This document shows positions 54,888 to 63,085 of a stretch of DNA of 64,000 nt, one piece after another. The notes beneath the pieces were generated by a model. The model did not search any database. It saw only the letters and a program-made list of their open reading frames with translations, and was not told where the DNA came from. Numbering within the stretch: the first letter of the stretch is position 1; every line of letters begins with the position of its first letter. Origin of the DNA: Variovorax sp. PBL-E5 (GTDB lineage: Bacteria > Pseudomonadota > Gammaproteobacteria > Burkholderiales > Burkholderiaceae_C); assembly GCF_901827185.1 (NCBI RefSeq), contig NZ_LR594671.1, forward strand, positions 5,388,001-5,452,000. The letters run 5' to 3'. A program made the position numbers and the translations under genes.

Positions 54888-57279
54888 CGTTCGTGTCCGC
54901 AAAGCGCGCCGCGTGGTGATGGGCGTTGCCCCATTCGACCTCGAAGGCGTGCAGCCGCTTGAAGAGGCGGCCGATCTCGCACTCCTGCGTCATGCCGATG
55001 CCGCCGTGCAGCTGGACCGACTGGCTGCGCACGAAGAAGGCCGCGCGGCCGATGCGCGACTTGGCGGCGGACACGATGCGCTCGCGCGAGGGCATGGCGG
55101 GCTCGCGGCTTTCGAGCGCCGCGACCGCGCGCCGCAGCATCGCGCGCGACAAGGCCAGCTCGCCGTACATCTCCGCCATGCGATGCTGCAGCGCCTGGAA
55201 GCTGGCGAGCGGCGCACCGAACTGCCGTCGCGTCTGCAGGTAGTCGAGCGTCGATCCGAAGAGCGTCTCCATGGTGCCGACGGCCTGGGCGCAGGCCATC
55301 ACGATGGCGCGCAGGATCGCCTCGTCGATGTGCAACGCGGCAGCATCGCCGGACGCGATCAGCGCATCGCTTGCAAGTTCGACGCGCTCGAAGCTCAGAT
55401 CGGCGACCACCTGCCCGTCGACGCTGCGATAGTGGCGCGCCTTCAGGCCGGGCACGCCGGCGGGGACCAGGAAGAGCGCGACCGGCGCGGCGGCGTCGGC
55501 CGCGCCCGTGATCGACCTCGCCGGCACGATGAAGAAATCTGCCATCGCGCCGCCCATGACCGCGCATTTGGCGCCGTCGAGAACGAAGCCGTCACGCATC
55601 GCAGCGGCCCGGGTCGCGACGCTGCGTGCGCCCGGCGCGCCGCCGTCCTCGGCCTCGAGGTGCGCGAAAGCAAAAACCTGCGCGCCCGACACCAGGCGCT
55701 CCAGCGCTTCGCGGCGGCGCTCCGACGGCCACTCGGCCGTTGCAAGCAAATGAGCAACGGATACGCAGCACGAACCGAGCGGTTCCGCCACGCCGCCACG
55801 CCCCAGCGCGGCCATGACCACCGCAAGATCGTCGAGCGAACCGCCCTGCCCGCCCACGGCTTCGTCGATGCCGAGCCCGAGGAAGCCGGTGTCCGCCAGT
55901 TGCAGCCAGCGCCGCCGCGCCAGGCTCGCATCGCCCTTCTCGAAGTCGCGCCACGGCGTTTCGCGCCATTGGGCAGCAAAGCGCTCGGCGCTCTGCTGCA
56001 TCTGCGCCTGGTCCTCGGAGACCGGGCTGGCGATGGCCTGCCTGCCGCCGAACAGCAGCTTGGCGATGATGTTCTTCTGGATCTCGGTCGAGCCGCCGTA
56101 GATGGTCGCGGCGCGCCGGAACAGGTATTCGGCGAGTACCCCCGGCGCATCCGGCGCGTCCCCCAGGCCACGCAGCCAGCGCTCGCCGGCCTCGCCCACG
56201 CTTTCGTGCGGGAAGAAGGCCGCACCATGGGCGCCCAGCGATTCGACTTGCAGTTCGAGCAGGCCCTGAATGAGTTCGGTGCCGTGGATCTTCAGCGCCG
56301 AGGGCGTGAGCGGGCTGTGGTCGTCGAGTTCGATGGTGCCGACCGCGGCCGACTCCAATGCGATCAGATCGATCTCCAGGCGCGCCATCCGCTGCCGGAA
56401 CACGGGCTCGTCGTACAGGCGCACACCGTGCCTCGAAGGCGAAGGCGCGTTCTTCGCCATCGCCTTCAACGCGGCGAGGTAGCGCTTGTTGCGCGGCACG
56501 TCGGCGGTGGTCACCCGTTCGTTGCCGAGCAGGAACTTGGCATAGTCCCAGCCGCGCCCTTCCTCGCCGACCAGGTTCTGCACCGGCACGCGGACGTCGT
56601 CGAGGAAGACCTCGCACAGGCTCTCGCCCTCGTCGATCGACTGGATGGGGCGCACCCGCACGCCGGGCGATCGCATCGGGATCAGCAGGAAGGAGATGCC
56701 GAGCTGCGCCTTGGCCTGGGTGTCGGTGCGCACCAGGCAGAACAGCATGTCGGCCATGAAGGCCTGCGAGGTCCAGATCTTCTGGCCGTTGACCACGTAG
56801 ACGGCGCCCTCGCCCTCGCCCTCGCGCACGGCGCGCGTGCGCAGCGACGCGAGATCGGAGCCCGAGCCGGGCTCCGAGAAGCCCTGCGCCCAGAACTCGC
56901 GGCCCTCCCGGATCGGCGCCAGGTAGCGCGCCTGTTGCGCCTGGGTGCCGAAGGTGTAGATCACCGGCCCGACCAGCGACACGCCCTGGATGTTGTTGGG
57001 CGGCGCGCCCGCCAGCATCAGTTCTTCCTCGAACAGGTAGCGCTGCATGCCGGACCATCCGGGCCCGCCATGCGCCTCGGGCCAATGCGGCACCGACCAG
57101 CCCGCACGCGACAGGATCGCGGTGATGCCCAGCATGTCCTCGCGCGAGGGATGCACGTCGCGCCGGCCCCGCGCGGCCATGTCGGGCGGCAGGTGTTCAC
57201 CGAGATAGGCCCGGATCCCGGCCACGAAACCGGCGTGGCTCCGTGCGCTCAGGTCGGCCTGCCGCTCACTCCGGGACAT
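54880..57279 (-). CDS. Double acyl-CoA dehydrogenase (two ACAD domains fused)
   Basis: The 799-residue protein is about twice normal ACAD length. The first domain, residues ~1–400, has FSEPGSGSDLASLRTRAV, YVVNGQKIWTSQAFMAD and ATIYGGSTEIQKNIIAKLLFG. The second, from ~415 on, has a weaker N-terminal part (FLGLGIDEAVGGQGGSLDDLA; FVLDGAKCAVMGGAMADF) and a good C-terminal bundle (TLDYLQTRRQFGAPLASFQALQHRMAEMY; SVQLHGGIGMTQECEIG). The arrangement looks like the PimC (large) and PimD (small) dehydrogenase subunits joined in one chain. PimCD acts on dicarboxyl- or ring-derived CoA esters, and heterodimeric ACADs are known in steroid degradation. One domain may have lost flavin. Its first 14 bp overlap the upstream monooxygenase gene. 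Confidence 0.88.
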   Translation of the reverse strand: MSRSERQADLSARSHAGFVAGIRAYLGEHLPPDMAARGRRDVHPSREDMLGITAILSRAGWSVPHWPEAHGGPGWSGMQRYLFEEELMLAGAPPNNIQGVSLVGPVIYTFGTQAQQARYLAPIREGREFWAQGFSEPGSGSDLASLRTRAVREGEGEGAVYVVNGQKIWTSQAFMADMLFCLVRTDTQAKAQLGISFLLIPMRSPGVRVRPIQSIDEGESLCEVFLDDVRVPVQNLVGEEGRGWDYAKFLLGNERVTTADVPRNKRYLAALKAMAKNAPSPSRHGVRLYDEPVFRQRMARLEIDLIALESAAVGTIELDDHSPLTPSALKIHGTELIQGLLELQVESLGAHGAAFFPHESVGEAGERWLRGLGDAPDAPGVLAEYLFRRAATIYGGSTEIQKNIIAKLLFGGRQAIASPVSEDQAQMQQSAERFAAQWRETPWRDFEKGDASLARRRWLQLADTGFLGLGIDEAVGGQGGSLDDLAVVMAALGRGGVAEPLGSCCVSVAHLLATAEWPSERRREALERLVSGAQVFAFAHLEAEDGGAPGARSVATRAAAMRDGFVLDGAKCAVMGGAMADFFIVPARSITGAADAAAPVALFLVPAGVPGLKARHYRSVDGQVVADLSFERVELASDALIASGDAAALHIDEAILRAIVMACAQAVGTMETLFGSTLDYLQTRRQFGAPLASFQALQHRMAEMYGELALSRAMLRRAVAALESREPAMPSRERIVSAAKSRIGRAAFFVRSQSVQLHGGIGMTQECEIGRLFKRLHAFEVEWGNAHHHAARFADTNDD

Positions 57280-58681
57280 CCGCGCCGGCCGCGCTCAGTG
57301 CCCGCTTCTTGGCCTGGTCCATGTTGTACGAGCGGCGCATCATGACGCGCTGCGCCGGCAATCCGCCGCCCGCCTGCAGCGCCACGACGAACTGCCAGCC
57401 GCCATAGGCGTCGGCGGTAAGGTCGCGGATCAGGTTGTAGACGCGCATGCGCGTCTCCACGTTCACGCCGGCCTTGGTGTAGAGGTACTTGCGGATGTAC
57501 TTGCCCGACTCCTCGTTGCGCAGGTCGGCTTCGAGCGGCAGCGTGAGCACGAGCCCGCCGCCGAGGTCGTGCAGATAGCGCACCGTCTGGTGGTAGTTGG
57601 CCGCGTAGTAGTACTTGGCGGCGTTGATGGCCAGCGTATTGGGAAACACCATGCCCGAGGGCGTCTTCTCGTAGTGCCGGCAGGCAAAGTCCAGCGACAT
57701 GCGCAGCATCTCGGCATAGGCGATGAGTTCGGCGACCGAGTTCTGCGTGACCGGATCCGAGTCCTTGCCCTGCATCTCGTTGACCAGCTGCGCCAGGCCG
57801 ACGAAGAGTTCCGACAGCCGCACCGCCTCGACCATGCCGCCGGTTCGTTCCCACAGGCCGAGCGACTGCGCCAGCTTGCCCGCGAGTTCGACCTCGCCCG
57901 CCAGGAACACGCGGTCCCAGGGCACGAAGACGTCGTCGAACACCACGAAGCCCTCGGGCATGCCGTGATGCGAACTGGCCGGATAGTCGAAGGGATTGAG
58001 GTCCGGCCCGGCGACGCTGCGATTGATGATCTTGACGCCGGGCGCGTTGACCGGGATCGAGAACGACACTGCGTAGTCGGTCTCCTCGGCCTTCATGCCC
58101 TTGGTCGGCATGACCACCAGCTCGTGCACCAGCGAGGCGGCCGTGATGTGCAGCTTGGCGCCGCGCACCACGATGCCGTCCTTGCGCCGCTCGACGATGC
58201 GCAGGTACAGGTCGGGGTCGTCCTGCTGCGCGGCGCTGCGCTTGCGGTCGCCCTTCGGATCGGTGATGACCTCGGCCGCGCGCAGGTCGTTGTCGCGGCA
58301 GTAGCGGTACATGCGCTCGATGTTGGCGCCGTACATCGGGTTGACCTTCTCGACCGCGTCCTTGACGCTCATCAGCGCCATGTACACGCCGGTGACCAGC
58401 GTGCCGATCGAGGTGTGGTTCATCATCTCGACGCGGGTGTTGAGATCGGCCTCGTCGCGCGGGATCTGGAAGATGCGGTGCGCCACCGCGCCGTCCTCGG
58501 TCTGGTACTGGCGCAGCGCGCCGTACTTCGGATCGTCGTAGCGGTAGTCGGCCTTGACCGAGTCGATCGGCATCCTAAAGCGCGGATGGGTCGTGATGTC
58601 GTCGATGCGCTCGCCGTCCCAGTAGGTGACGCGGCCGTCGCGCAGGCTTTCCACGTATTGCTCAGGCGTCTTGAGTGGCAT
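57266..58681 (-). CDS. HpaB-like flavin-dependent monooxygenase (4-hydroxyphenylacetate 3-hydroxylase family)
   Basis: The 471-residue protein belongs to the HpaB/HpaH family of reduced-flavin monooxygenases. It has TPEQYVESLRDGRVTYWDGE (5–24), MNHTSIGTLVTGVYMALM, YCRDNDLRAAEVITDPKGDR (127–146), ITAASLVHELVVMPTKGM and ASSHHGMPEGFVVFDDVFVPWDRVF. The fold is shared with 4-hydroxybutyryl-CoA dehydratase, but only two cysteines (C128, C334) are present, so the iron–sulfur ligands of that enzyme are missing. An FMN reductase gene in the same operon can supply reduced flavin. The ligase just upstream suggests the substrate may be a CoA ester or its free acid. ATG 58681 gives MPLKTPEQY. Confidence 0.88.
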   Translation of the reverse strand: MPLKTPEQYVESLRDGRVTYWDGERIDDITTHPRFRMPIDSVKADYRYDDPKYGALRQYQTEDGAVAHRIFQIPRDEADLNTRVEMMNHTSIGTLVTGVYMALMSVKDAVEKVNPMYGANIERMYRYCRDNDLRAAEVITDPKGDRKRSAAQQDDPDLYLRIVERRKDGIVVRGAKLHITAASLVHELVVMPTKGMKAEETDYAVSFSIPVNAPGVKIINRSVAGPDLNPFDYPASSHHGMPEGFVVFDDVFVPWDRVFLAGEVELAGKLAQSLGLWERTGGMVEAVRLSELFVGLAQLVNEMQGKDSDPVTQNSVAELIAYAEMLRMSLDFACRHYEKTPSGMVFPNTLAINAAKYYYAANYHQTVRYLHDLGGGLVLTLPLEADLRNEESGKYIRKYLYTKAGVNVETRMRVYNLIRDLTADAYGGWQFVVALQAGGGLPAQRVMMRRSYNMDQAKKRALSAAGADVPE

Positions 58682-58723
58682 TCGGTTTTCCTTTGGTCTC
58701 AGTTTTTCGAAGGTTGACTGGCA

Positions 58724-58744
58724 GGGCCTCGCGCTTCGAGGCCC
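58724..58744. other. Stem-loop between ligase and monooxygenase genes
   Basis: GGGCCTCG and CGAGGCCC form a perfect 8-bp stem with a 5-base loop (CGCTT) in the 68-bp gap inside the eleven-gene operon. No T-run follows on the minus strand, so it is not a classical terminator. It could stabilise or mark a processing point in the mRNA. Confidence 0.5.
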
Positions 58745-58749
58745 GGGCT

Positions 58750-60351
58750 TCAGATCAGCTTGCTGCTGCGCCCTTCCCAGTGGGGCTTGCGCAGCGCGGG
58801 CTTGTCGATTTTTCCGGCGCCGGAAAGCGGCAGCGATTCGGTACGGATGTCGAAGGAGCGCGGGCACTTGTACTTGGCGATGCGCGTCTGGCAATGCGCC
58901 AGCAGCGCCGCCTCCTCGATCACGATGCCCGGCGACGGGCAGATCACCGCATGCACCGCCTCGCCCCATTTCTCGTCGGGCACGCCGATCACGCTGCATT
59001 GGGCGATGCCCGGATAGGCGTAGATGGTGGCTTCGACCTCGGCCGAGTAGACGTTCTCGCCGCCCGCGATGATCATGTCCTTCAGGCGGTCGACGATGTG
59101 GAAGATGCCCAGCTCGTCCATGTAGCCGAGATCGCCGGTGTGCAGCCAGCCGTTGCGCAGCGTCTGCGCGGTCAGCTCGGGGTTGTTCCAGTAGCCCTTC
59201 ATCACCAGCGGTCCGCGGACCACGATCTCGCCGGTGCGCCCCGGCGGCAGCTTGTTCTCTTCGGCGTCGACCACGGCCATCTCGCAGGCGATGAGCGAAC
59301 GGCCGATCGAGTTGGCCTTGCCGAGCGCCCAGTTCTCCGGCCGCGTGTAGTAAGGCGGCAGCGACGAGACGCTGGCGGTCGATTCGGTCATGCCGTAGCA
59401 CGGCGTGAAGCGCGCATCCGCGAGGTATTCGCGTGCCTCGAGCACCAGCGCCTCGGGCATCGGCGAGGAACCGTAGAGGATGGTCTTCATGGTCGACAGC
59501 TTCCGGCGCCGCATGTCGGGATGGTCGATCATCATCCGCAGCATGGTGGGCACGCAGGTCATGACCGTGATGCCGTGGGTCTCGATCGATTCCAGCACCT
59601 TGGCCGGCTCGAAGCGCGGCACCATGACGATGCAGCCCAGCGCATGCAGCACCGGCAGGCACAGCCCGGCGGCACCCACGTGGAAGAGCGGCGACATGAT
59701 CATCGCGATCGACTGGTCGGTCAGGCCGATCTGCGCGGCGAAGGCCAGCGAGCTGCACAGCAGGTTGGAATGCGTGTGCATGACGCCCTTGGGCCGGCCC
59801 GTGCTGCCGCTCGTGTAGAAGAGGCACACCACGTCCTCGCTGTCGGCGACCGGATCGTGCGCCGGATCGAGCGGCGTCGCACGGGCGATCGCGTCCTCGT
59901 AGTCGCGCATGCCGGACGGCGTCGGCGACGGCCCGATGAAGAGCACGTGCTGCATCGGGCGGAGTTCGAGCACCTGCTTGGCGAGCTGGAGGTTCTCGGC
60001 GTCGACGATCAGGATGCGGGTGTCCGAATCGGCCAGGATGGCGGCCAGCTCGGTCGGCGCCAGCCGGAAATTCAGCGGCACGAAGATGCCGCCCGCGCAG
60101 GGCACGCCGAAGTAGAACTCGATGTACTGGTGGCAGTTGTTGGCCAGCATGGCCACGCGGTCGCCCGGTCGCATGCCGAGCGACTGGAGCGCAGCGCCCA
60201 GGCGGCGGCTGCGGTCGCCGAGCTGGTTCCAGGTCAGCGAAGCCGACGCGTCGACGACGGCGACCTTGTCCCCCACCGTCTGGCAGGCCCGCCGGAAGGC
60301 CTGCGTGAAACTGAAGGCACGCGCCCCCGATTCCGATGCACTCGCAACCAT
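58750..60351 (-). CDS. Acyl-CoA ligase (AMP-binding, FadD-like)
   Basis: The 533-residue ANL enzyme should activate a free acid to its CoA ester. It has the adenylate loop LFYTSGSTGRPKGVMHTHSN, YGMTESTASVSSLPP, GWLHTGDLGYMDELGIFHIVDRLKDMIIAGGENVYSAEVE and the catalytic lysine segment LPLSGAGKIDKPALRK. This is the medium/long-chain or aryl acid FadD-like group, distinct from the two CaiC-like ligases at 17986 and 24361. ATG 60351 (MVASASESG) lies 29 bp after the FMN reductase gene. It probably provides the entry step for the operon's pathway. Confidence 0.92.
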   Translation of the reverse strand: MVASASESGARAFSFTQAFRRACQTVGDKVAVVDASASLTWNQLGDRSRRLGAALQSLGMRPGDRVAMLANNCHQYIEFYFGVPCAGGIFVPLNFRLAPTELAAILADSDTRILIVDAENLQLAKQVLELRPMQHVLFIGPSPTPSGMRDYEDAIARATPLDPAHDPVADSEDVVCLFYTSGSTGRPKGVMHTHSNLLCSSLAFAAQIGLTDQSIAMIMSPLFHVGAAGLCLPVLHALGCIVMVPRFEPAKVLESIETHGITVMTCVPTMLRMMIDHPDMRRRKLSTMKTILYGSSPMPEALVLEAREYLADARFTPCYGMTESTASVSSLPPYYTRPENWALGKANSIGRSLIACEMAVVDAEENKLPPGRTGEIVVRGPLVMKGYWNNPELTAQTLRNGWLHTGDLGYMDELGIFHIVDRLKDMIIAGGENVYSAEVEATIYAYPGIAQCSVIGVPDEKWGEAVHAVICPSPGIVIEEAALLAHCQTRIAKYKCPRSFDIRTESLPLSGAGKIDKPALRKPHWEGRSSKLI

Positions 60352-60380
60352 CTTCCTGTCTCCATCTTTTTTTGTGAAAG

Positions 60381-60968
60381 CTAGCCGAGCATCTCGGCAC
60401 AAGGCTCCATGCGGACGTACATCGCGCCGAACTCGCAGACCTGGCGCGCGACCAGTTCGAGCTGCTGCTGAACGGCGGCGTTGGTGCAGCGGCCTTCTTC
60501 GTCGAACGCGAGGTCGACCGAGTTGATGCCGGCCGCGGCGGGCGTCGGCCAGCCGCGCAGGGCGTGCACGATGCAGCGCACCGCGACGATGGTGGTGCCG
60601 ATCGCCTGCGAGCCGTAGGCGCAGACGATGCTGCCGACGGCACGGCCCTCCAGATAGGGCCGCTCGTCGCCGCGCAGTTCCTCGACGTAGTCGAGCGCGT
60701 TCTTCACCATCCCCGAGATCGAGCCGTGATAGCCGGGCGACGCCAGCAGCACGCCGTCGCTGCGCCGGATCGCCTCGATCAGCCGCCCGGCCTTTTCGCC
60801 GGGCGGCTGGCCGGTGTACATGGGCAGGTCGAGGTCGGCACCTGCGAACAGTTCCGTGCGGGCGCCGAGCCGACGGGCGTGCGCCAGGCTGGCGCGCAGC
60901 GCGAGTTCGGTCGACGAGTTGTCCCGGCCGGTGCCGCCGATGCCGACGATGTACGGTTTCCTGACCAT
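60381..60968 (-). CDS. NADPH-dependent FMN reductase family protein
   Basis: The 195-residue flavodoxin-like protein begins VRKPYIVGIGGTGRDNSSTELALR, the phosphate-binding loop of this family, and has LLASPGYHGSISGMVKNALDYVEEL, the flavin-contacting segment. Such reductases deliver reduced FMN or FAD to a separate monooxygenase. The HpaB-like gene two places downstream is the obvious partner, making a two-component system. The C-terminal tail (FDEEGRCTNAAVQQQLELVARQVCEFGAMY) is also usual for the family. Confidence 0.9.
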   Translation of the reverse strand: MVRKPYIVGIGGTGRDNSSTELALRASLAHARRLGARTELFAGADLDLPMYTGQPPGEKAGRLIEAIRRSDGVLLASPGYHGSISGMVKNALDYVEELRGDERPYLEGRAVGSIVCAYGSQAIGTTIVAVRCIVHALRGWPTPAAAGINSVDLAFDEEGRCTNAAVQQQLELVARQVCEFGAMYVRMEPCAEMLG

Positions 60969-60997
60969 GCCCTTGCTCCGGTTGGATGTGGCGACGC

Positions 60998-62239
60998 TCA
61001 GGCGCCCGGCGCACGCAGCCGCAGCGCGCCCAGCTCCTTCGATCGCGGGTCGCGGCTCGAGGCCACGCTGGAGACGGTGATGTCGTTCAGCGACAGGCCG
61101 CCATGCTCGGTCTCGGAGAAACTCAGCGTGCCGATCGCGCCCTTGTAGCCGCGCGTCGCGTTGAAGGCCTTGCGCACCACGTCGACGTCGAAACTCTTTT
61201 CCTGCTCGATCACCTGCTTGAGCAGATGCAGGAAGTCGTAGTGCGGCGTGCCAGCCACGTAGGCCTCGATGCCCTTCACGCCGGACGCCGCCTGCAGCTT
61301 CTTGGCCAGCGCGATGTTCCTGTCCGAGGCGGGCGCGCTGTCGCTGTAGGTCCAGTTGCGGTAGTAGACGCCGTAGACCGAGCGCAGGCTCTGTTCCGGC
61401 ACCAGGTCGAACAGCGAGTCGTTGAACAGGTTGACGTGGCCGAGGATCGGCGGGATCCAGCTCATCTTCGCCATCGCCGAGAAGGCCATGCTGATGTGCA
61501 CGTTGCTGGACATCCAGACGATCACGCCTTCGCAGCCCGCCTTCTGCAGCGCCTGCACCTGCGTCGTGAGGTCGGTCGCGCTCATCAGGTAGGTCTGCGC
61601 GGACACCGCATCGACGCCCGTGAGTTCCTTGATCTTGCGCTGCGACGCGGCCGCGGCCGATTCGCCGAAGGGCGTCACCTCGCTCAGGATACCGATCTTG
61701 CGGATCTTGAGCTGGTTGACCATGTACTGCGCCGCGACCTGCCCTTCCTGCGCCGTGGTGTAGACGCACAGGAAGTGATAGGGATACTTGGTGCCGTTGG
61801 CCATGTCCTCGCCGTTCGAGATGCAGGTCTGGATCATCCTGGACTGGGTGCCGGTGGCCAGCGCCGAGAGCGACTGCGCCGAGCCCGTCGGCCCCACGAC
61901 ATAGTCGATGCCCGCCGACTTGAGCTTGCGCATGACGGCCGGCTCCTTCGCCGGCGAGGCCTCGTCGTCTTCCTCGACGATGGTGAGCTTGCGGCCCATG
62001 ATGCCGCCGGCCGCGTTGATCTCGTCGATGGCGATCAGGCCGCCGGCATAGAGCGGCGCGAACGAGCTGGCGAGCTTGCCGGTGGTCGGGCGAATCCAGC
62101 CGATGCGGAATTCATCCGCCTGCGCGAACGCGCGCAAGGGCGCCAGCGATGACGCCGCGATGGCCACCGCGGCACCGCCGGCCGCGCGCAACACGCGACG
62201 CCGGCTCTGCAGATGGGTGGGAAGGTTGCTGGGTTGCAT
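60998..62239 (-). CDS. ABC transporter substrate-binding protein (Leu/Ile/Val-binding class), orphan
   Basis: The 413-residue periplasmic protein has a twin-arginine-like signal (QSRRRVLRAAGGAAVAIAASS...RAFAQ). The mature part is type I periplasmic-binding (FRIGWIRPTTGKLASSFAPLYAGG; DEINAAGGIMGRKLTIVEEDD; GPTGSAQSLSALA). It closely parallels the binding protein at 46050 over this region. It heads the eleven-gene operon, but no permease or ATPase gene lies nearby, so it may share the importer at 42.6–46.0 kb. GGACGGAG precedes ATG 62239. Confidence 0.92.
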   Translation of the reverse strand: MQPSNLPTHLQSRRRVLRAAGGAAVAIAASSLAPLRAFAQADEFRIGWIRPTTGKLASSFAPLYAGGLIAIDEINAAGGIMGRKLTIVEEDDEASPAKEPAVMRKLKSAGIDYVVGPTGSAQSLSALATGTQSRMIQTCISNGEDMANGTKYPYHFLCVYTTAQEGQVAAQYMVNQLKIRKIGILSEVTPFGESAAAASQRKIKELTGVDAVSAQTYLMSATDLTTQVQALQKAGCEGVIVWMSSNVHISMAFSAMAKMSWIPPILGHVNLFNDSLFDLVPEQSLRSVYGVYYRNWTYSDSAPASDRNIALAKKLQAASGVKGIEAYVAGTPHYDFLHLLKQVIEQEKSFDVDVVRKAFNATRGYKGAIGTLSFSETEHGGLSLNDITVSSVASSRDPRSKELGALRLRAPGA

Positions 62240-62269
62240 GTCTCCGTCCTTTCGATGTTTTGTGGGAAT

Positions 62270-62298
62270 AGCATAAGGTATGTTATGGAACAGCGCAA
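62270..62298 (-). promoter_or_regulatory. Putative sigma-70 promoter of the eleven-gene operon
   Basis: On the minus strand TTGCGC (62298–62293) and TATGCT (62275–62270) are separated by exactly 17 bp, matching -35 and -10 boxes. The start of transcription would fall near 62263, some 24 bp before ATG 62239. The palindrome at 62272–62287 covers the -10 box and part of the spacer, which suits repression. Confidence 0.6.
62272..62287. promoter_or_regulatory. Putative TetR operator, site 1
   Basis: CATAAGGTATGTTATG has the form CATAA-N6-TTATG, with perfectly matching 5-bp arms. It overlaps the -10 region of the operon promoter reading left. The second copy lies 39 bp away, centre to centre. Recognition by the adjacent TetR protein is inferred. 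Confidence 0.75.
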
Positions 62299-62310
62299 TG
62301 CCGGATCGAA

Positions 62311-62326
62311 CATAAGTTGAGTTATG
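62311..62326. promoter_or_regulatory. Putative TetR operator, site 2
   Basis: CATAAGTTGAGTTATG repeats the CATAA-N6-TTATG form with a different 6-base centre, showing that the arms are what is conserved. On the plus strand its right arm runs into TATGCT (62323–62328), a possible -10 box for the tetR gene, as at site 1 on the other strand. This points to autoregulation. Confidence 0.72.
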
Positions 62327-62366
62327 CTTTGATCCGCTTCACTTCTCTCATCAGACCAAAGGGCCT

Positions 62367-63074
62367 ATGCGCGGCGTCGTCCGGAAAGACCAATCCCTCC
62401 AGCCGGTTTCGCCGAGGAAGCCCGCGGCCCAGCGCGCCGTGCCGGCCAAGTCCGCCACGGCGCGGCGGTCGGCCGAATCGCCGGAAAGCAATGCGGGCGG
62501 CAGACTCAGCCGAGCGCACTGGATCGACGCGGGCGAAGCGGTGCTGTGCGAGTCCGGCATCACCGGCGTCAAGCTCGCGACCCTGACCGAGCGGCTCGGC
62601 GTGTCGATCGGCAGCTTCTATCACCACTTCACGAGCTTCGAGCACTATCTGGGCGAGCTGGCCGACAACTACAGCGTCGAGCGCGTGCGCCACGAACTCG
62701 AACTGGCCAGCGCGGGCGATCTTTCGCCGCTCGACCGCATCCAGCGCCTGCGCACCGTCAGCAACCAGCTGGGCACCTTCGAACTCGACCGCGCGATGCG
62801 CGTGTGGGCGACCATCGACCCGCGCGCCGAGAAGACACTGCGCAAGGCCGAAACCCTCGTGCTCGCCTTTCTTCGCCAGGCCTTCTGCGAGATGGGCTTC
62901 GCCGAGGCCGATGCCCTGCTCCGGGCCCGCATCCTCCTGTCGGTGAATGTCGTTGCCGTCGGCAAGGCGGAATCGAAGACCCATGCCACCTACCTGCGCG
63001 ACGTGCTGCATCTGCTCGCCGAGGAGACGCCGCGGCCATCGACCCCGAAGGCGTCGAAGCCACCGCGCCGATAG
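62367..63074 (+). CDS. TetR family transcriptional regulator
   Basis: The 235-residue regulator has a basic, probably disordered N-terminal tail of about 45 residues, then the TetR helix-turn-helix at ~52–95 (WIDAGEAVLCESGITGVKLATLTERLGVSIGSFYHHFTSFEHYLGEL). A helical ligand domain follows (DRIQRLRTVSNQLGTFELDRAMRVWATIDPRAEK; LRKAETLVLAFLRQAFCEMGF). It is divergent from the eleven-gene operon, with two identical-type palindromes between them. It most likely represses that operon and itself until an acid or acyl-CoA binds. ATG 62367 is the first start after the operators, so the long tail may be genuine. Confidence 0.92.
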   Translation: MRGVVRKDQSLQPVSPRKPAAQRAVPAKSATARRSAESPESNAGGRLSRAHWIDAGEAVLCESGITGVKLATLTERLGVSIGSFYHHFTSFEHYLGELADNYSVERVRHELELASAGDLSPLDRIQRLRTVSNQLGTFELDRAMRVWATIDPRAEKTLRKAETLVLAFLRQAFCEMGFAEADALLRARILLSVNVVAVGKAESKTHATYLRDVLHLLAEETPRPSTPKASKPPRR

Positions 63075-63085
63075 GCCGTCACGCT

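Noticed and set aside
57266..58681. 4-hydroxybutyryl-CoA dehydratase
   Set aside because: Same fold, but only two cysteines are present, so the iron–sulfur ligands are missing; an FMN reductase gene in the operon favours a monooxygenase.
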